Source: Ampelomyces quisqualis (Eukaryota > Ascomycota > Dothideomycetes > Pleosporales > Phaeosphaeriaceae). From it: 64,000 nucleotides of DNA. Below are positions 12,763 through 24,609 of this stretch, piece after piece. The stretch covers positions 1,426,001 to 1,490,000 of the forward strand of contig JAGTXZ010000011.1 of NCBI GenBank assembly GCA_018398575.1, in the 5' to 3' direction. Made by a program: the position numbers and the translations under genes. A model generated the notes under the pieces. It was not told the origin of the DNA. It did not search any database and was given only the letters and a program-made list of their open reading frames with translations. Each line of letters opens with the position of its first letter. Position 1 is the first letter of the stretch.

Positions 12763-12980
12763 TGTTAAGGGGCAGACTCTAAGAGTAGATGCCAGGGAAT
12801 AAAAACGTAAATTTGTATCCTATCCTAATTGTTACCTAAAGGGTTTTTATAGTCTAGAGGATTTTAGTATTCTAGTCTGAAACGTTTTTAGTGTTCTAGT
12901 CCAGAGCGTTTTTGGTGTTCTAGTTTAGAGAGCTAAGGTTTTTCTATAACTAGGGACTAACTAGGCAGCAGCCTGTTATA
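12763..12980 (-). repeat. 3' LTR of E1
   Basis: 218 bp, nearly identical to 20797-21014. On the plus strand it starts TGTTAAGGGGCAGACTC; the terminal CA has become TA (12979-12980). It contains three copies of a short 'GTTTTTGGTGTTCTAG'-like motif in tandem. Confidence 0.9.
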
Positions 12981-13059
12981 TAATCCCTCTACTCTAGCGC
13001 TAGGTACGCTTAGACCTGCGTAACTATTAAAATAAAAATTACCTTACCTAGATCTATTG

Positions 13060-13734
13060 TTCTGTACCCTTACTTCTCTTTTTAGGTAGCACTATATACT
13101 GTACTAGCCTTGCCTTCTACATACTTACTTACGCGTTACCTCTCTTATTAACCTACACATCTCCTGCGCCTGTGCTGCTATTTGCAAAGATACTAAGTCT
13201 ACGCACTCTTTATAGTTTTCTAGCTAAGCGTTATACTGCTAACTCCTCTATTATAAGTTTTACATCTAAGGCGCTAAGCTAGGTCTAGGCATATTACTAA
13301 CTAGTAATAGAACAGACTAGACATTATTATTAAGGCTAAGCTTAACCTACTATGTTGTTTAGGCTGCGCTATTACTTAGCTTAAGAGTAACAAGTCTAAG
13401 TGTAAGATTACTTACAGTAAAAGCACTTGCTTTTAGTATAAAGACGCTTACATTGCGTGTAGGCCTATAAGTTAACTACTATATTCTCTTACTTTATTAG
13501 TTAATTCTAATTACTTTCTAAATTAACAATTACTTTAAGATTGTAGTTATTTTGCTTTATAACGCGCTTACTTACAATCCTAAGGTTAAGCAGCTGTTAA
13601 CGCAGTATATAATTACTAGTCTTTAGTTTAACTTTGTTAACAAGCTTAGAGCTGCTTAGGCAAAGTCTTATAGTAGTAACAAGTCTAGCTACTAGAGTCT
13701 AACGCGCAAGGTTAACAAGGCTAATGTCCTAGTA
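13060..13734 (+). pseudogene. Cys-rich accessory frame, antisense within gypsy E1
   Basis: A plus-strand frame between the 3' LTR and pol, opposite to the element's genes. It includes a cysteine cluster at 13353-13460, read as CC..GC...KSKCKIT(C)SKSTC..(C)...C; positions in brackets are Tyr here but Cys in E2 (58040-58140). Regular CX2C-type spacing suggests a small zinc-binding domain. Stops are TAG/TAA at Gln positions. The frame is interrupted at 13734 by MITE M1; in E2 it seems to continue to about 59.0 kb. Function unknown. The arrangement mirrors element G. Confidence 0.5.
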
Positions 13735-14571
13735 CGTCAGGAAAACACAACGTTGGCGACATCCGCGACATTGGCGACATTGTCGGAACGGTCGACCAGA
13801 CAGTTTTCGACCGTAGTCTACAGTGCCTAGCTACCCCTATTTGTTCTGGCCGCCTAATTAGACAAAAACGCCCAAATTGATCCACCTGATCCACTGGACC
13901 CACCTGCCCCACCCGCGCGATTACGTAATTATTCTAAAAACCTAAAATATAGAGCTTAATTCCCTCTTTAAAACGCACTATTCAGAATTTTTATAGCTGC
14001 TCTAGTTGCTAAGATGCACAGCAGTGAAGTTTGTAACTTTTTAATGTTCTTTGCCAAGGCTTGTTTTCGCTAAAGCTCTAGCACTTTAACTAGATAATAT
14101 ATTATATTTTTTTTTAAAGAAATAGTAACTAAAGTGTAGATTTTACTTTAGAACTATTTTACTTTAATATATTATAGTTTGGGCGTGGAGATCTACTGTG
14201 TTAAACGTACTTTAAAGTTTTTTTAAAAAAGTTTATAACTTCAACGCGCTATATCTTAATAACTAGAGTAGCTAAAAAAAATCTGAATAGTGCATTTTAA
14301 AGAGGGAATTCCGCTCTATATTTTGTATTTTTAGGTTACTTACGTAATTATGAAAATACAGCAATACAGTCACGTGAGTAAAATTGGCAACATTAGCGAC
14401 ACTGGCAACACTGGCGACACTGTCAGGTTGCTAGTGACTTGCTAGCGACTCGCTAGCGACCAGAAGTGAGTGGGGCGACTTTGGCGAATTGTCTAGTAGA
14501 CAGTATCGCTGTTGGGCTGCCGCGGGTTGCGGCGATTGGGCTGATTAGATCAATCTTGAATTTTCCTGACG
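13735..14571 (+). mobile_element. MITE family M, full-length copy M1
   Basis: 837 bp with 11-bp terminal inverted repeats (CGTCAGGAAAA ... TTTTCCTGACG) flanked by TA on both sides (13733-13734, 14572-14573). Subterminal sequence has repeated GGCGACA/GGCAACA words, possible transposase binding sites. An internal hairpin lies around 14120-14160 (AATAGTAACTAAAGT with a near-perfect complement). It has no coding capacity. This copy keeps many CpA and GC-rich words that are mutated in the other copies, so it has been hit least by RIP and is probably the youngest. TA target plus short TIRs point to the Tc1/mariner-pogo superfamily. Confidence 0.9.
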
Positions 14572-15599
14572 TAGTCCTTATAGTCTAGCGCAGTCTAAGT
14601 ATTAGAATCCTATACCTCTTCCTTAGGTTTTTTTAGACCCTCTAAAGATTTATGTTACGCTGTGTCTTAACTAACTATTGCCTAGCTTAAGTAGCTAGAT
14701 CTCTAGAGTTAATTTAGGCTTTTTCTCTTGTATTCTTTAGCTATTAATCTGTTAACGCTAAGCTTCTAGACTCTTTCCTCTCTGTTCCTAGGTTATTCTA
14801 GGTAGTTAGTAGAACTGTTGTATTAGTTCTTAGGTATTAGTATTTAGGTTCTTTATGTCTAGTTCTTAAAGACAGTTAACTGCTAGTTATATTCTTACTA
14901 TTAACTAGTTAGAGCTATTGTAAGTTAGCTAATAGAATAGATATAGGTATCTTCTTCCTTTTTTGCCTTAGCTTCTAGTCTTAGGCTTTGTCTATTACAG
15001 TATCCTTGCATTCCCTCTATTAGTTACTTTTTAGCGTTAAGTATTATTCTTAAACGCAACTAAGTGCGCTACTGCATTATTTTTTATACCTCTAGTTCTC
15101 TTTATACTTGTCCTAAGTTTATTCTTTTTCTATAAATCTCTTTTATACATAACACTGTTATCTCTTTTAGTATTACTATGCGCAACTATAGCTCTTCTTT
15201 TTACTTTTTTTTTCTGCTAATATATTTTATTTAGCAGTTAGGGTAGGCAGTTACTCTACTAATAGCCTATTTAAGTCTTGTTATGTCTCTATATTATCTA
15301 TCTACTTAGTAAGAGCTATAGTGTTAGTAATATTTGCTTATAGTTCTTACGTTAGTTCTGCGTATCTTACCTATTTTACTAAGTATTATAGCTATATGCC
15401 TTACCTTTTCTTCTTTTGTTATTCTACAAAGATATAGTTAACAAAGTACTTATTATTAGCTTTATTCTTGCTTACTACTATTGCTTCTAGTTACTAGTTA
15501 TTAGACTTCTAGTGCAAGAGCAGATTCTTTGCATTAAGCTAGAGGTAGTTAACGTAGAATCTTAGGTGCACTCTAAGAGGTACGCTTAGTTCTACAACG

Positions 15600-18500
15600 T
15601 AGGAGGAGATAACCTTTATAACTATGTACTTCCTATTCTTCTAATCTAGTTTTTTTAAAGGTCTTTTATTAGATATAGAGCAACTATACTAGAGCTATAC
15701 TTTATCTTCTATACAAAGCTCTAAGGCTTTCTGTTTGTAGTAATTAGCCTAGCGCTCTTATTCTTTTTGTAATTCTACTATCTTTACTTGCATATAGTCT
15801 ATTATTTCTTTTATCTTAGTTACTATTACTTTAGCAGTAGCCCTTTTATTATTGCTAGACTAGTACTAGTTCTCTACAGTCTATTCTAGGTCTAACTAAA
15901 TAGAGTCTATATTGTACCTGTACTAGAGAAAGAATAGGCTAACGCCTATAGACGCTATATTTTATCTAGCTATTGCGATTTGTGCTAGTAAGCATAGAGC
16001 AGCCTAGTTTAACTAATTCTAGTTTATAAAAGCCCTTAAGTAGGCTTCTACTATACTATTTATTTGCTCTGTAGCGCTATCTATCTAAAAGTAGTATGCT
16101 GTTAAGACTCTTCTTTATATTCTAAGCTTATTACAAAGTAATAACTAGAATTTGCTTATAAATTACAACCCTTTGTTAGACACTATAGCGTCTAGGAGCT
16201 AGTAGTACGTAACTACCTGTTTAATAAATGCCTTAACTATAGTAAGAACTTCTAAGTCTAGAATAGGCATAAGCACTGCGTTTTTACTTAGCTAGTTAGT
16301 AACTACTATAAGGTATAACATTCTGTAGCTTAGTAGAAGGCCTATAATAAAGTCTACTAACAATTCCTTTTATATTTAGACTAAGAGCAAGAGTAAGCAT
16401 AGCAGTTCTTGTTTAAGTTTCTTCTAAAGCTTTATTCTACTACACACTGCGCAGTTCTAGACAAACTGCTAGATGCTTAAAGACATTTTAGGCTAAAAGT
16501 AGTCTCTTGCTAATATTACGTATATGTTTTCTTTACTTAGGTGCCTAGTAATTAGAGAGTTATATACTTTTAAGATAATATGCATTTGTAAGTTTACGCA
16601 TTCTAGCACCTATTTATACTTTCTATAGAGTAGGCGTCCTAAGTTATTTAAGCTATACTCTACTAGAAAAACTTTTAGGCTTAGATGCAAAGAGAATTTT
16701 TACTGTTCTATTCTAATAGCGTTAACTACTAATTAGTAGGCTTTATCTATATAGATAGCCTAGTTCTATAATTCTTTAATAGCAGGCTCTATTAGTTCTT
16801 TAGAGTGTTTATTTATGTAGAAACTTTGCTTAAGTATAGTCTTGCATAGTACTGCAGTTCTTTTAGTAGCATTTAGAGTATCTCTTACTATAAAAGGCTT
16901 TCTAGCGCCTTAGTTATAAGTAACATTCTCTTTCCTTAACGCAGCGTCTTTGTCTATAAGCATGTTTTAGAGCACTTCCTTTCTAACTATAGAGTAATCT
17001 TTAGTATTCTAGCTTTAAGCAACGTCTCTTTCCCTTAACGCAGCGTCTTTGTCTACAAGCCTGTTTTAGAGCTACTCTATTTCTTCCTCTCTTTATTATA
17101 GTGCATCTCTCTACTAAGCTATAAGAGAAGTAGTTAACGCAGTATCTTTATCTATAAGCACGTTTTAAAGCTACTTTGTTTCTTCTTCCCCTTGTTATAG
17201 TGTATTTCTCTACTAAGCTATAAGAGAAGTAGTTAACATAGCGTTTTTATCTATAAGTATGTTTTAGAGCTACTCTATTTCTTCCTCCTTCTACTATAGT
17301 ATATCTCTCTACTAAGCTGCAAGAAAAGTAGTTAACGCAGTATCTTTGTCTGTAAGCACGTTTTAGAGCTACTCTATTTCTCCTCTCCTCTATTATAGTA
17401 AATCCTCCTGCTAAGTTGCAAAGGCAGTAATAAGTACTAGATCTTTTTTGTCTTTAGTTTCTAAAGTAGAAGTAAATAGTTAGAAGGTCTAGGACTGTAC
17501 CTGCGCGTCTGCTCTTCCTTAGAAAAGATCTTATTCTTTCTTAGAAAGGGCATCTACTCTACTGTTAACGTTTCTTAGGTAGTATTAGAATCTAACATAA
17601 AACGTGCTAAAAAACTCTACCTAGCAGACGTGTCTTTCTATTAGTAGTTATATAGTAGTAAAGTATTCTAGGTTCTTATAGTCTGTAAGCATAGTAAAAT
17701 GCTTTACTCTCTAAAGTTTAGTTCTCTACTACTCTAAGCACTTAACTATAGCTAACAGTTCCTTGTTATAGATAGTATAGTTAGCTTCTACAGCTATATT
17801 CTTTGCTAAGTAGTAAGCTACAGCCTAGAGGCGTCTATTCTTGCTATATTAAGACAGCACTTCTTTAGTTAACTATCCTAAAGTGTTGTATTCTACTACT
17901 ATCTCTAGCTCTATATTAAAGTTTGCTAGGGATAGTTCTGCTATAAAAGCTTCTTTTAGCTTATTAAAGAATATCTGTTGTTGAGAGCCCTAGTAAAAGG
18001 CTACGCCTTTCTTAGTTAGTCTAGTTAGTAGAGCAGCTAGCTCTAAGAAGTTTTTTATAAACTGTTAGTAGAAGTTAGCAAAGCTAACAAAACTTTAGAC
18101 TCCTTTAACTGTCTTAGGAGGCTTCTAGGAACGTATAGCAGCTACTTTCTTAGAGTCTATACTTATTCTTTTCTTAGCCTTAATAATAAATCTAAGGTAT
18201 TTAGTCTTCTTTACGCTAAACTTGCTTTTTCTTACATTAAGGTATAACCCTGCTGCTCTAAGTTTCTAAATTACTAGCTTTACCTTTTTCTTATAGTCTG
18301 CCTTAGACCTACTTATATATATTAACACGTTATCTATATAGGCTAAACAAAAATTATCTAGGTATTCTCTTAGTGTCTAATTAATATATCTCTAGAACGT
18401 ACTTAGAGCGTTTGTAAGTCTAAAGAGTGTTATAAGCTACTTATAGAGGCTAAAGCGCGTCTAGAAGGCAGTCTTTTATTTGTCTCCTTTAGCAATCCTA

Positions 18501-19300
18501 ATCTTATAGAATACTTAGATAATATCTACTTTAGTAAACTATTTAGCTTTAGCAATCTAGGCTAAGGTCTCTTAGATAAGTAGAAGTAGGTATCTATCCT
18601 TCCTTGTAATTGCGTTAAGGGCCTAGTAGTCTATACAGAACTATAGGCCTCCCTCTAGCTTCTTTACAAATAGAACTAGTGTAGAAGCGCTTAACTAGCT
18701 TACCTGTATAAAGCTATAGTCTAGGTAAGAAGTAAGCTCTTTTTAGAGCACAAGGAGTTCTTCTCTTAACATACTAAATAGTAGGCCCTATAGCACCTCT
18801 GCAATCTTCCTATCTTTTTCTACTAGCTTAATAGAATAATTAATAGTAGGTCCTCTTACTAGGGAGAGTTAGTCTGCTTCTTCGCGTAGGAAGGTTTTGT
18901 ATTTCTCTTTTAGGTAATCTAAGAGCACTAACCTAGGGTCTACTTAGAGCTTAGTTTTTAGAGCCTTTTAGATATCTACTATTAACGCAGTATAAAGGCA
19001 AATAGATTTGTCCTTCTAGCTGCGTTATAGCTAGGCTAAGTACGTAGCTGCAGTAATATTCTATAGTAAAAGAGGTTTTCTTCCCTCTTAGCTTCTAACT
19101 TGTGTCTAAGTAGAGTAGATATATATTAATTTCTTTGCTAGTGCAATAGTAACATTATACTAGTTTATCTATAGTTAACCTAGAACTAGGTTATATTCTT
19201 TGTCTCTGTCTAGTTTATAGGCCTATAGTGTCTCCTTGTGCCTATTAATGTTAATTCTTATCTAAACAGCTGTTTTTATCTAAGACTAGGCTCTAGCAAT
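15600..19300 (-). pseudogene. gypsy E1 pol relic (PR, RT, RNase H, integrase)
   Basis: Minus strand. RT: FRLTNALSTF, then RYIN, TLREYLDNFCLAYIDNVLIY around 18430-18290, i.e. gypsy 'FGLTNAP.TFQ ... YIDDVLIY' with the second catalytic Asp changed to Asn (18340-18329). Integrase: about 16.5 to 16.2 kb reads a CAVCSRIK zinc-type segment, then LLVDFIIGLLLS and LIVVTNQLSKNAVLMP, the core with its first Asp. Between them lies the tandem repeat of 33 residues. The protease should lie at about 19.0-19.3 kb but I see no clean motif. Stops are mostly TAG. Confidence 0.8.
16936..17430 (-). repeat. in-frame 99-bp tandem repeat in E1 pol (5 units)
   Basis: Five units of exactly 99 bp, anchored at TTAAC 16936, 17035, 17134, 17233 and 17332. 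In the pol frame each unit gives 33 residues, with consensus features LQQGEEETK..L.NVLIDKD once TAG is read as Gln, typical of a charged coiled coil. It sits between RNase H and integrase. E2 has four units (61413, 61512, 61610, 61709), the third spacing being 98 bp. Confidence 0.85.
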
Positions 19301-19599
19301 CCTAATAATTTCTCTTAGAGTTATTAACTTATACTCTAACTTATTTTTGTAGACAAACTTAGTTAAAGTTATAGCGTAAGTAAGACACCTAGTGTTAATT
19401 ATTATAGAAGCAACTATTATTTTATTAACAATAGTGTATATAGTAATAAGTTCTCTGTCTAGCTATTTCTTTTAAAATTAATAAAATCTCTTGTCTTTTT
19501 TTAGTATTGTGTTACTATACTCTTGTCTGCACCTTTAGACAGAAGTTACTTGTTTTCTAAGCTTAGGGCGTCTTTTAATACGTCTTCTTCTTCTTTACC

Positions 19600-20790
19600 C
19601 TGTGCTTTAGCTAACGCAGCTTTAGTAAGTTTTAAAGGTAAAGATAATTTACATTTACTAGCGTAGTGTTCTAACTTGCTGCAGTAGAGGTATAAGTTGT
19701 TTTGCTTCTAGTAGGACTGCTTTTCTGTAGTAGCCTACTTAGCTTTTTTTCTCTTAGGAGATTTTCCCTTAGTCCTCCTAGAATGTTCTTTTGTAGGTTC
19801 CTAATCTATAGGTTCCCTAGCGTTCTATTTTTTAGTGTACTTACTACTAAGTTTTACCTTATATAAGTTTTCCTTAATAATTGCTACCTTGTCTATAAGG
19901 TTGTAGATCTTCTATTTAGGTTTAGTCTTTACAGAGATTATCCTGTCTTATAGGTCTAGCTAGATAGCGCTTAGGTACCTTATTTTTAGGTTTACTTTAT
20001 TGTCTTCTTTGCTTACGTTATAGGCTAGCCTTATAAACTCTGCGTTAAAGCTCTAGAAAGAAGATTTGTTTTATTAGATTATTTAGAGTTTTCTTTATAA
20101 TCTTTTGTTGTGTAGCTTGTTGCTAAATTAGTTGTCTAGAAAGTCTTAAAGTTCTTCTGCAAAGCCCTAGAGGTTCTAGGTTACCTAAGACAAGGCTACA
20201 CTAGCTACTAACCTCTTAAGGCAGTTAAAGATATAGCCTACTTAAGAGCCTAGTCCTGCGCTGTTATATTCTAGTTTATACTTTATTTAGGCTTTAAAGA
20301 TATAGTAGTCTTTTTAATCTTCTCTATACGCTTCTAGGTTAGAGACTTTGTAAGTCTTCTAGAGTAGGAGAAAGCTTTCTAAGAGGGTCTGTATAAAGCT
20401 AGAGGTTTCTAGGGTTACTTAGGCTGTAAGCCTTATAACTTGTTCCTGCAGATTTCTTACTAGCAATACTAAGTCTAGATCTGCGCTTATAGGAGACTTT
20501 TCTTTCTTGTTATTAGAGAGTCTAGCTACTAGAGAGTTACATACTTCCTGCTAGGCAGGCGTTTTCTTAAGGCTGTTTAACAGCAATTGTTTCTTAATTT
20601 GTTATTCTTCTAGGTCTAAGAAGTTGTTAATAATTATCTAATTAAACTTGTCCTTAATAACTAACTTAGGGACGCAATTGCGTCTTATCTAGATAGCTTA
20701 TACTATTATGTCTTGTACTGTTATAAGGATAGTTACTTATTCTATGCTAGAGGTTACTAATAGCCCTTTAGCCTAGTTAGGTTTAACAAA
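19600..20790 (-). pseudogene. gypsy E1 gag relic with zinc knuckle
   Basis: Minus strand, next to the 5' LTR. The zinc knuckle at 19692-19651 reads YLYCSKLEHYASKC: CX2CX4HX4C with only the first Cys changed to Tyr. The N-terminal part is full of stops but has the expected size and place for a capsid gene. Confidence 0.65.
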
Positions 20791-20796
20791 TTTAAT

Positions 20797-21014
20797 TGTT
20801 AAGGGGCAGACTCTAAGGGTAGATGCCAGGAAATAAAGACGTAAATTTGTGTCCTATTCTAATTGTTACTTAAAGGGTTTTTATAGTCTAGAGGATTTTA
20901 GTGTTTTAGTCTAAAACAATTTTGGTGTTCTGGTCTGGAGCGTTTTTGGTGTTCTAGTTTAGAAAGCTAAGGTTTTTCTGTAACTAAGGACTAACTAGGC
21001 AGCAGCCTGTTACA
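20797..21014 (-). repeat. 5' LTR of E1
   Basis: 218 bp, TG...CA, identical in length to the left LTR. The transcription start of the element should lie here, on the minus strand. Followed by the ATTAT duplication at 21015-21019. Confidence 0.9.
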
Positions 21015-21019
21015 ATTAT

Positions 21020-23009
21020 TAAGTAGCAGGTAGCAACGCGTCTAGCATTAAGTACTGTGTTTAACAAGTTCTATATATATCTTAGTATAAAAGCTATATA
21101 GTATATATATATAATCTATTACTAATTTACTTATATATATTTCTATAGTTTATATATAAAAAGACTTAGTGTACAAAAACAGTATTAATATTAGTTACGT
21201 AGTGTTAAGGTAGTTACTAGCAGTATCTATTCTGTGCTGTATAGTCTATTATCTACTATAGTCTACTAAAGTCTACTATAGCTAATAGTTACCTAACCTG
21301 TGTACAGAACTATGCTAATAGTTATAGGCGTAATAACTAATATTTTTCTTTTCTTTTACATTCTTTATTATACTAACAACTGTTACGTAATTGTACTAGT
21401 GCTTACTTATTAACAACTAGGTTAGTTAGGCTAGCTAACACAGCTTAATAAAGATTAATATTAATAATAATTCTTATGCTAAAAAATATTAATACTCTAG
21501 AACAAGTAAGTTACTACGCATTTGGAATATATATATTAGAACCTAAACGCACAAAAAGGCAAGTATACCTATAAGTAGATACGTACAAGGTTTAAATGTA
21601 TAAAAAAAGAGACTAGTAGCTCTAGCAGCCTAGTATATAACCTGTATAAAGGTAGCTAGGCTTAGTATAAATAGAAGCAGGTAGAATAGTGTACTATATA
21701 TACTATAGGTTAAACTAGTAATAAGCGTAGGCAATTACTTAATAGTAAGAAATAATAAGTACAATTTATATATAGTGTTAACTAATGTTCTAGGCAGCTA
21801 GTATATTTAATCTTATCTAGTTTTAAAATGCTTACAGATCTAATTTATATTCTTTCTCTAGTATAGTATAGGACAGTTATCTACTAGAGACTACTATTCT
21901 AACTTACTCTAATGTGCAAATATAACAAGCGCTAAACAGTAACAAATACTATTATAAAACTACTATACCTTAAACGTATCTACGTGCTACTTACTCTTAA
22001 ACTATTAGCGCTAATAGAGCATATAATAGCCTTACTAGCTAGCTACACTCTACCTCTTACTATATATACGTTTTTCTAACCTTAAAATTAGAGATAAATT
22101 TACCTATGTGTCTATAATCTTAGAGTTAAGGCAACAGTCTTTTGTTAAAACATATATAAAATATTATATTATTTTTATCTATTATAAGACTAAGAGCTGT
22201 GTCTGTAATACATAAAATAAACTACGTGTAAGTTATATATATAGCTACTTCTTAACACGTAACTCATACTTCTAATTAAATATTGCTATCTTTGTATATA
22301 TATTCCTTATTAGTATAAGATACTTAATTCTTTATTTTATTTTTATTCTTACAAAACTAAAACTATACCTATTAAGTCTATATATTTGTGCAGTTTAAAA
22401 ATCTAGAACTAAGCTTTACTATGTTATTAGCACTACACCTACGCTACTTCTTAGCTTACTAGTATAAAAGTAAATTTATATCTTAGATAGACTCTTTAGC
22501 AACTGTTTAGATGTTATAGCTTAACTAAGATACCTTATAACATATTTAACAACAAAGATCTTTATAATAACAGCTATAATAGCATTCTAGTGTGTATATT
22601 AATAACTTAGCCTAATATAAGAGCACTATTGTTACAACAACTTTGTTATATTCTACAACACTATTACTTAACTAAGATACCTTATAACGTGTTTAACAAC
22701 AAAGATCTCTATGCTAATAGCTATAATAGCATCCTAGTGCGTATATTAATAACTTAGCCTAACTTAAGAACGTAATTCTTATACTGTTAGGTAACTAGAT
22801 AATATTAGAGATACAACTATAATATACATGCTTTTGTCTATATATTATTATAGGCAAAAATTAAGAATAACGTTAAGTTTTAGTTGTTTATTAGGACTTC
22901 TTTATCTTAGCACTCTTATTAAGCTCTTTAATAGTAAAGCCTACCTAAGCATTTGCAACCTGTCTTATACTATATATAATACATTTCTATTAGACTCTAC
23001 AAGTAGTAA
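21020..23009. other. unassigned RIP-mutated sequence
   Basis: Very AT-rich repeat-like DNA, the right half of the sequence that E1 entered. No gene or terminus is recognised. A 66-codon open frame at 22828-23028 is compositional and runs into F1. It may be part of element F, because the shared left limit of F1 and F2 could be created simply by element K cutting F2. Confidence 0.4.
22521..22768. repeat. direct duplication of a 101-bp unit
   Basis: 22521-22621 and 22668-22768 are two diverged copies of one 101-bp unit starting TTAACTAAGATACCTTATAA, separated by 46 bases. Differences are mainly transitions. Confidence 0.8.
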
Positions 23010-23370
23010 TCTAACGTCTAGATATTAGGATATTGTGTCTACAACTTACACAACCTTAAGTCCTATACTATTACTAAGCTTTATTATAGCTTTAAGAACT
23101 TCTACTAACGTAAAGAAGTTACGCGTATTAAACTTATCTACACTAAGATGCTGCTAGCTATTAATAAAAAGGATACCTACTACGCTAGTAGGCACAGCTA
23201 AGACCTTAAAGAACACTTGTATAAATTAAAACAATAAACCTATATTTATTTATCTTAGATACGCTTAGCAGAAAAGAATATATATAAGAAGTAATATATA
23301 ATACTTTATAAATCTTATATATAGTATATAAGGCAGCAAACACCTTAAACATATTAATTTCTATAATTAG

Positions 23371-23745
23371 GCTCTTTTAACAACTAGCAGCTATAGTTAC
23401 GTTATACTGTTAGTAACTGTTATTTACTAGAGAATACTACTAGTACTGTACGCAACCTACTACTACAGTAGGCTTTTTTAACAACTAGTAGCTACAGTTA
23501 CGTTGCACTATTAGTAACTATTATTTACTAAAGAATACTACTAGTGCTATACGTACTCTACTACTACAGCAAGCTCTTTTAATAACTAGTAGCTATAGTT
23601 GCGTTGTACTGTTAGCAACTGTTATATACTAGAGAATACTACTAGTGCTGTATATAACCTACTACTGCAGTAGGCTCTTTAAACAACTAGTAGCTATAGT
23701 TGCGTTATACTATCTACAACTATTATCTACTAAAAAGTACTATTA
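23371..23745. repeat. 101-bp tandem repeat (about 3.7 units)
   Basis: Units begin at GC 23371, 23472, 23573 and 23674 (period 101). Each holds AACAACTAGTAGCTA and ACTACTAGTGCTGTA-like words. F2 has about 2.7 units at roughly 53110-53390 with the same period. Confidence 0.85.
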
Positions 23746-24609
23746 GGGTTAATTGCAAGCTATCTATTGCAATAGGCACTTAGAGTAACTAATTAGTGCT
23801 ACAATTATACTAGTATAAGTTTAAGGCTAAGCTTAGATTTTGTTTTATATTAAATACTATAAGTAGCTACTAGAGTATTAGCATACGCAAGAGTATTATC
23901 TTTACTATATTAGATAGTAGATTACTCTTTGTAAATACATCTAGTTTCTACTATTATTCTGCTACTATAACTTTAAGCCTATATTATCTAGTTTATAGAT
24001 AGGTTAAGGTCTAATACCTAACTAGTAACATAGTTATACTTAGACTATTGCAGAATATGTTAAGGTTTGCAAATATAAGGCATTATTTCTATATTAAATA
24101 CTATAACAACTTGCTGTATAGGCTACCAGAGCCTTTTGCTGCTACGTATAACTAAATAATATAACTAATATTCTCTTAACAACGCAAGAACACCTAGATA
24201 GCAACAAAACTAAATATACTAGCTATAATTACGCGCACAATAGGCGTCTGCAATACAAAACCCTTAAGGCAGCTCTAAAAAACTAGTATATAGAGTTATA
24301 GGCAGCTTACGTTAATGTTACTAATAACATAATTTGCAAAACTACATATTAACTTTAGTAACAGCTGCCTAAATATAATAGCTATATAAACTAGAGTTTA
24401 ATAACAGATAGCTTACTATATATAAATAATAACACAGCGTATAGTTATATAAATAGTTTGCAAAAACAGTAGGCAACTATAGTAGTATAATAGTTAAGAA
24501 TACTAAGCTTATAATAGAAGAGATTTGTAACGTAGTAAGTAGATACGTGTATAAGAATTTATATAACATAAACAGGGCTAGTATATACTAGAAACACTTA
24601 CTATAATAT

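Larger units (their letters stand above)
12763..21014 (-). mobile_element. Ty3/gypsy retrotransposon E1, complete, with nested MITE
   Basis: LTRs of 218 bp at 12763-12980 and 20797-21014, flanked by a 5-bp duplication ATTAT (12758-12762 and 21015-21019). The coding strand is minus: gag (zinc knuckle 19651-19692), RT (YIDN at 18340-18329), a tandem coding repeat (16936-17430), integrase (about 15.6-16.5 kb), then a convergent extra frame on the plus strand (about 13.06-13.73 kb). A purine-rich stretch just before the 3' LTR (complement of 12981-13000, reading GAGTAGAGGGATTA) may be the polypurine tract. Net of the 837-bp MITE M1 the element is about 7.4 kb. Compared with copy E2 it lacks 625 bp at the M1 site. 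Confidence 0.9.

Noticed and set aside
13721..13912. 63-codon open frame on the minus strand
   Set aside because: It lies across the left end of MITE M1, which is non-coding in every other copy; it is open only because this copy is less RIP-mutated.
16936..17430. CRISPR-like array because of regular 99-bp spacing
   Set aside because: Whole unit repeats without unique spacers, lies inside pol in frame, and the genome is eukaryotic.
22828..23028. 66-codon plus-strand frame
   Set aside because: AT-rich and low in codon diversity; crosses the apparent left limit of F1 and has no counterpart.
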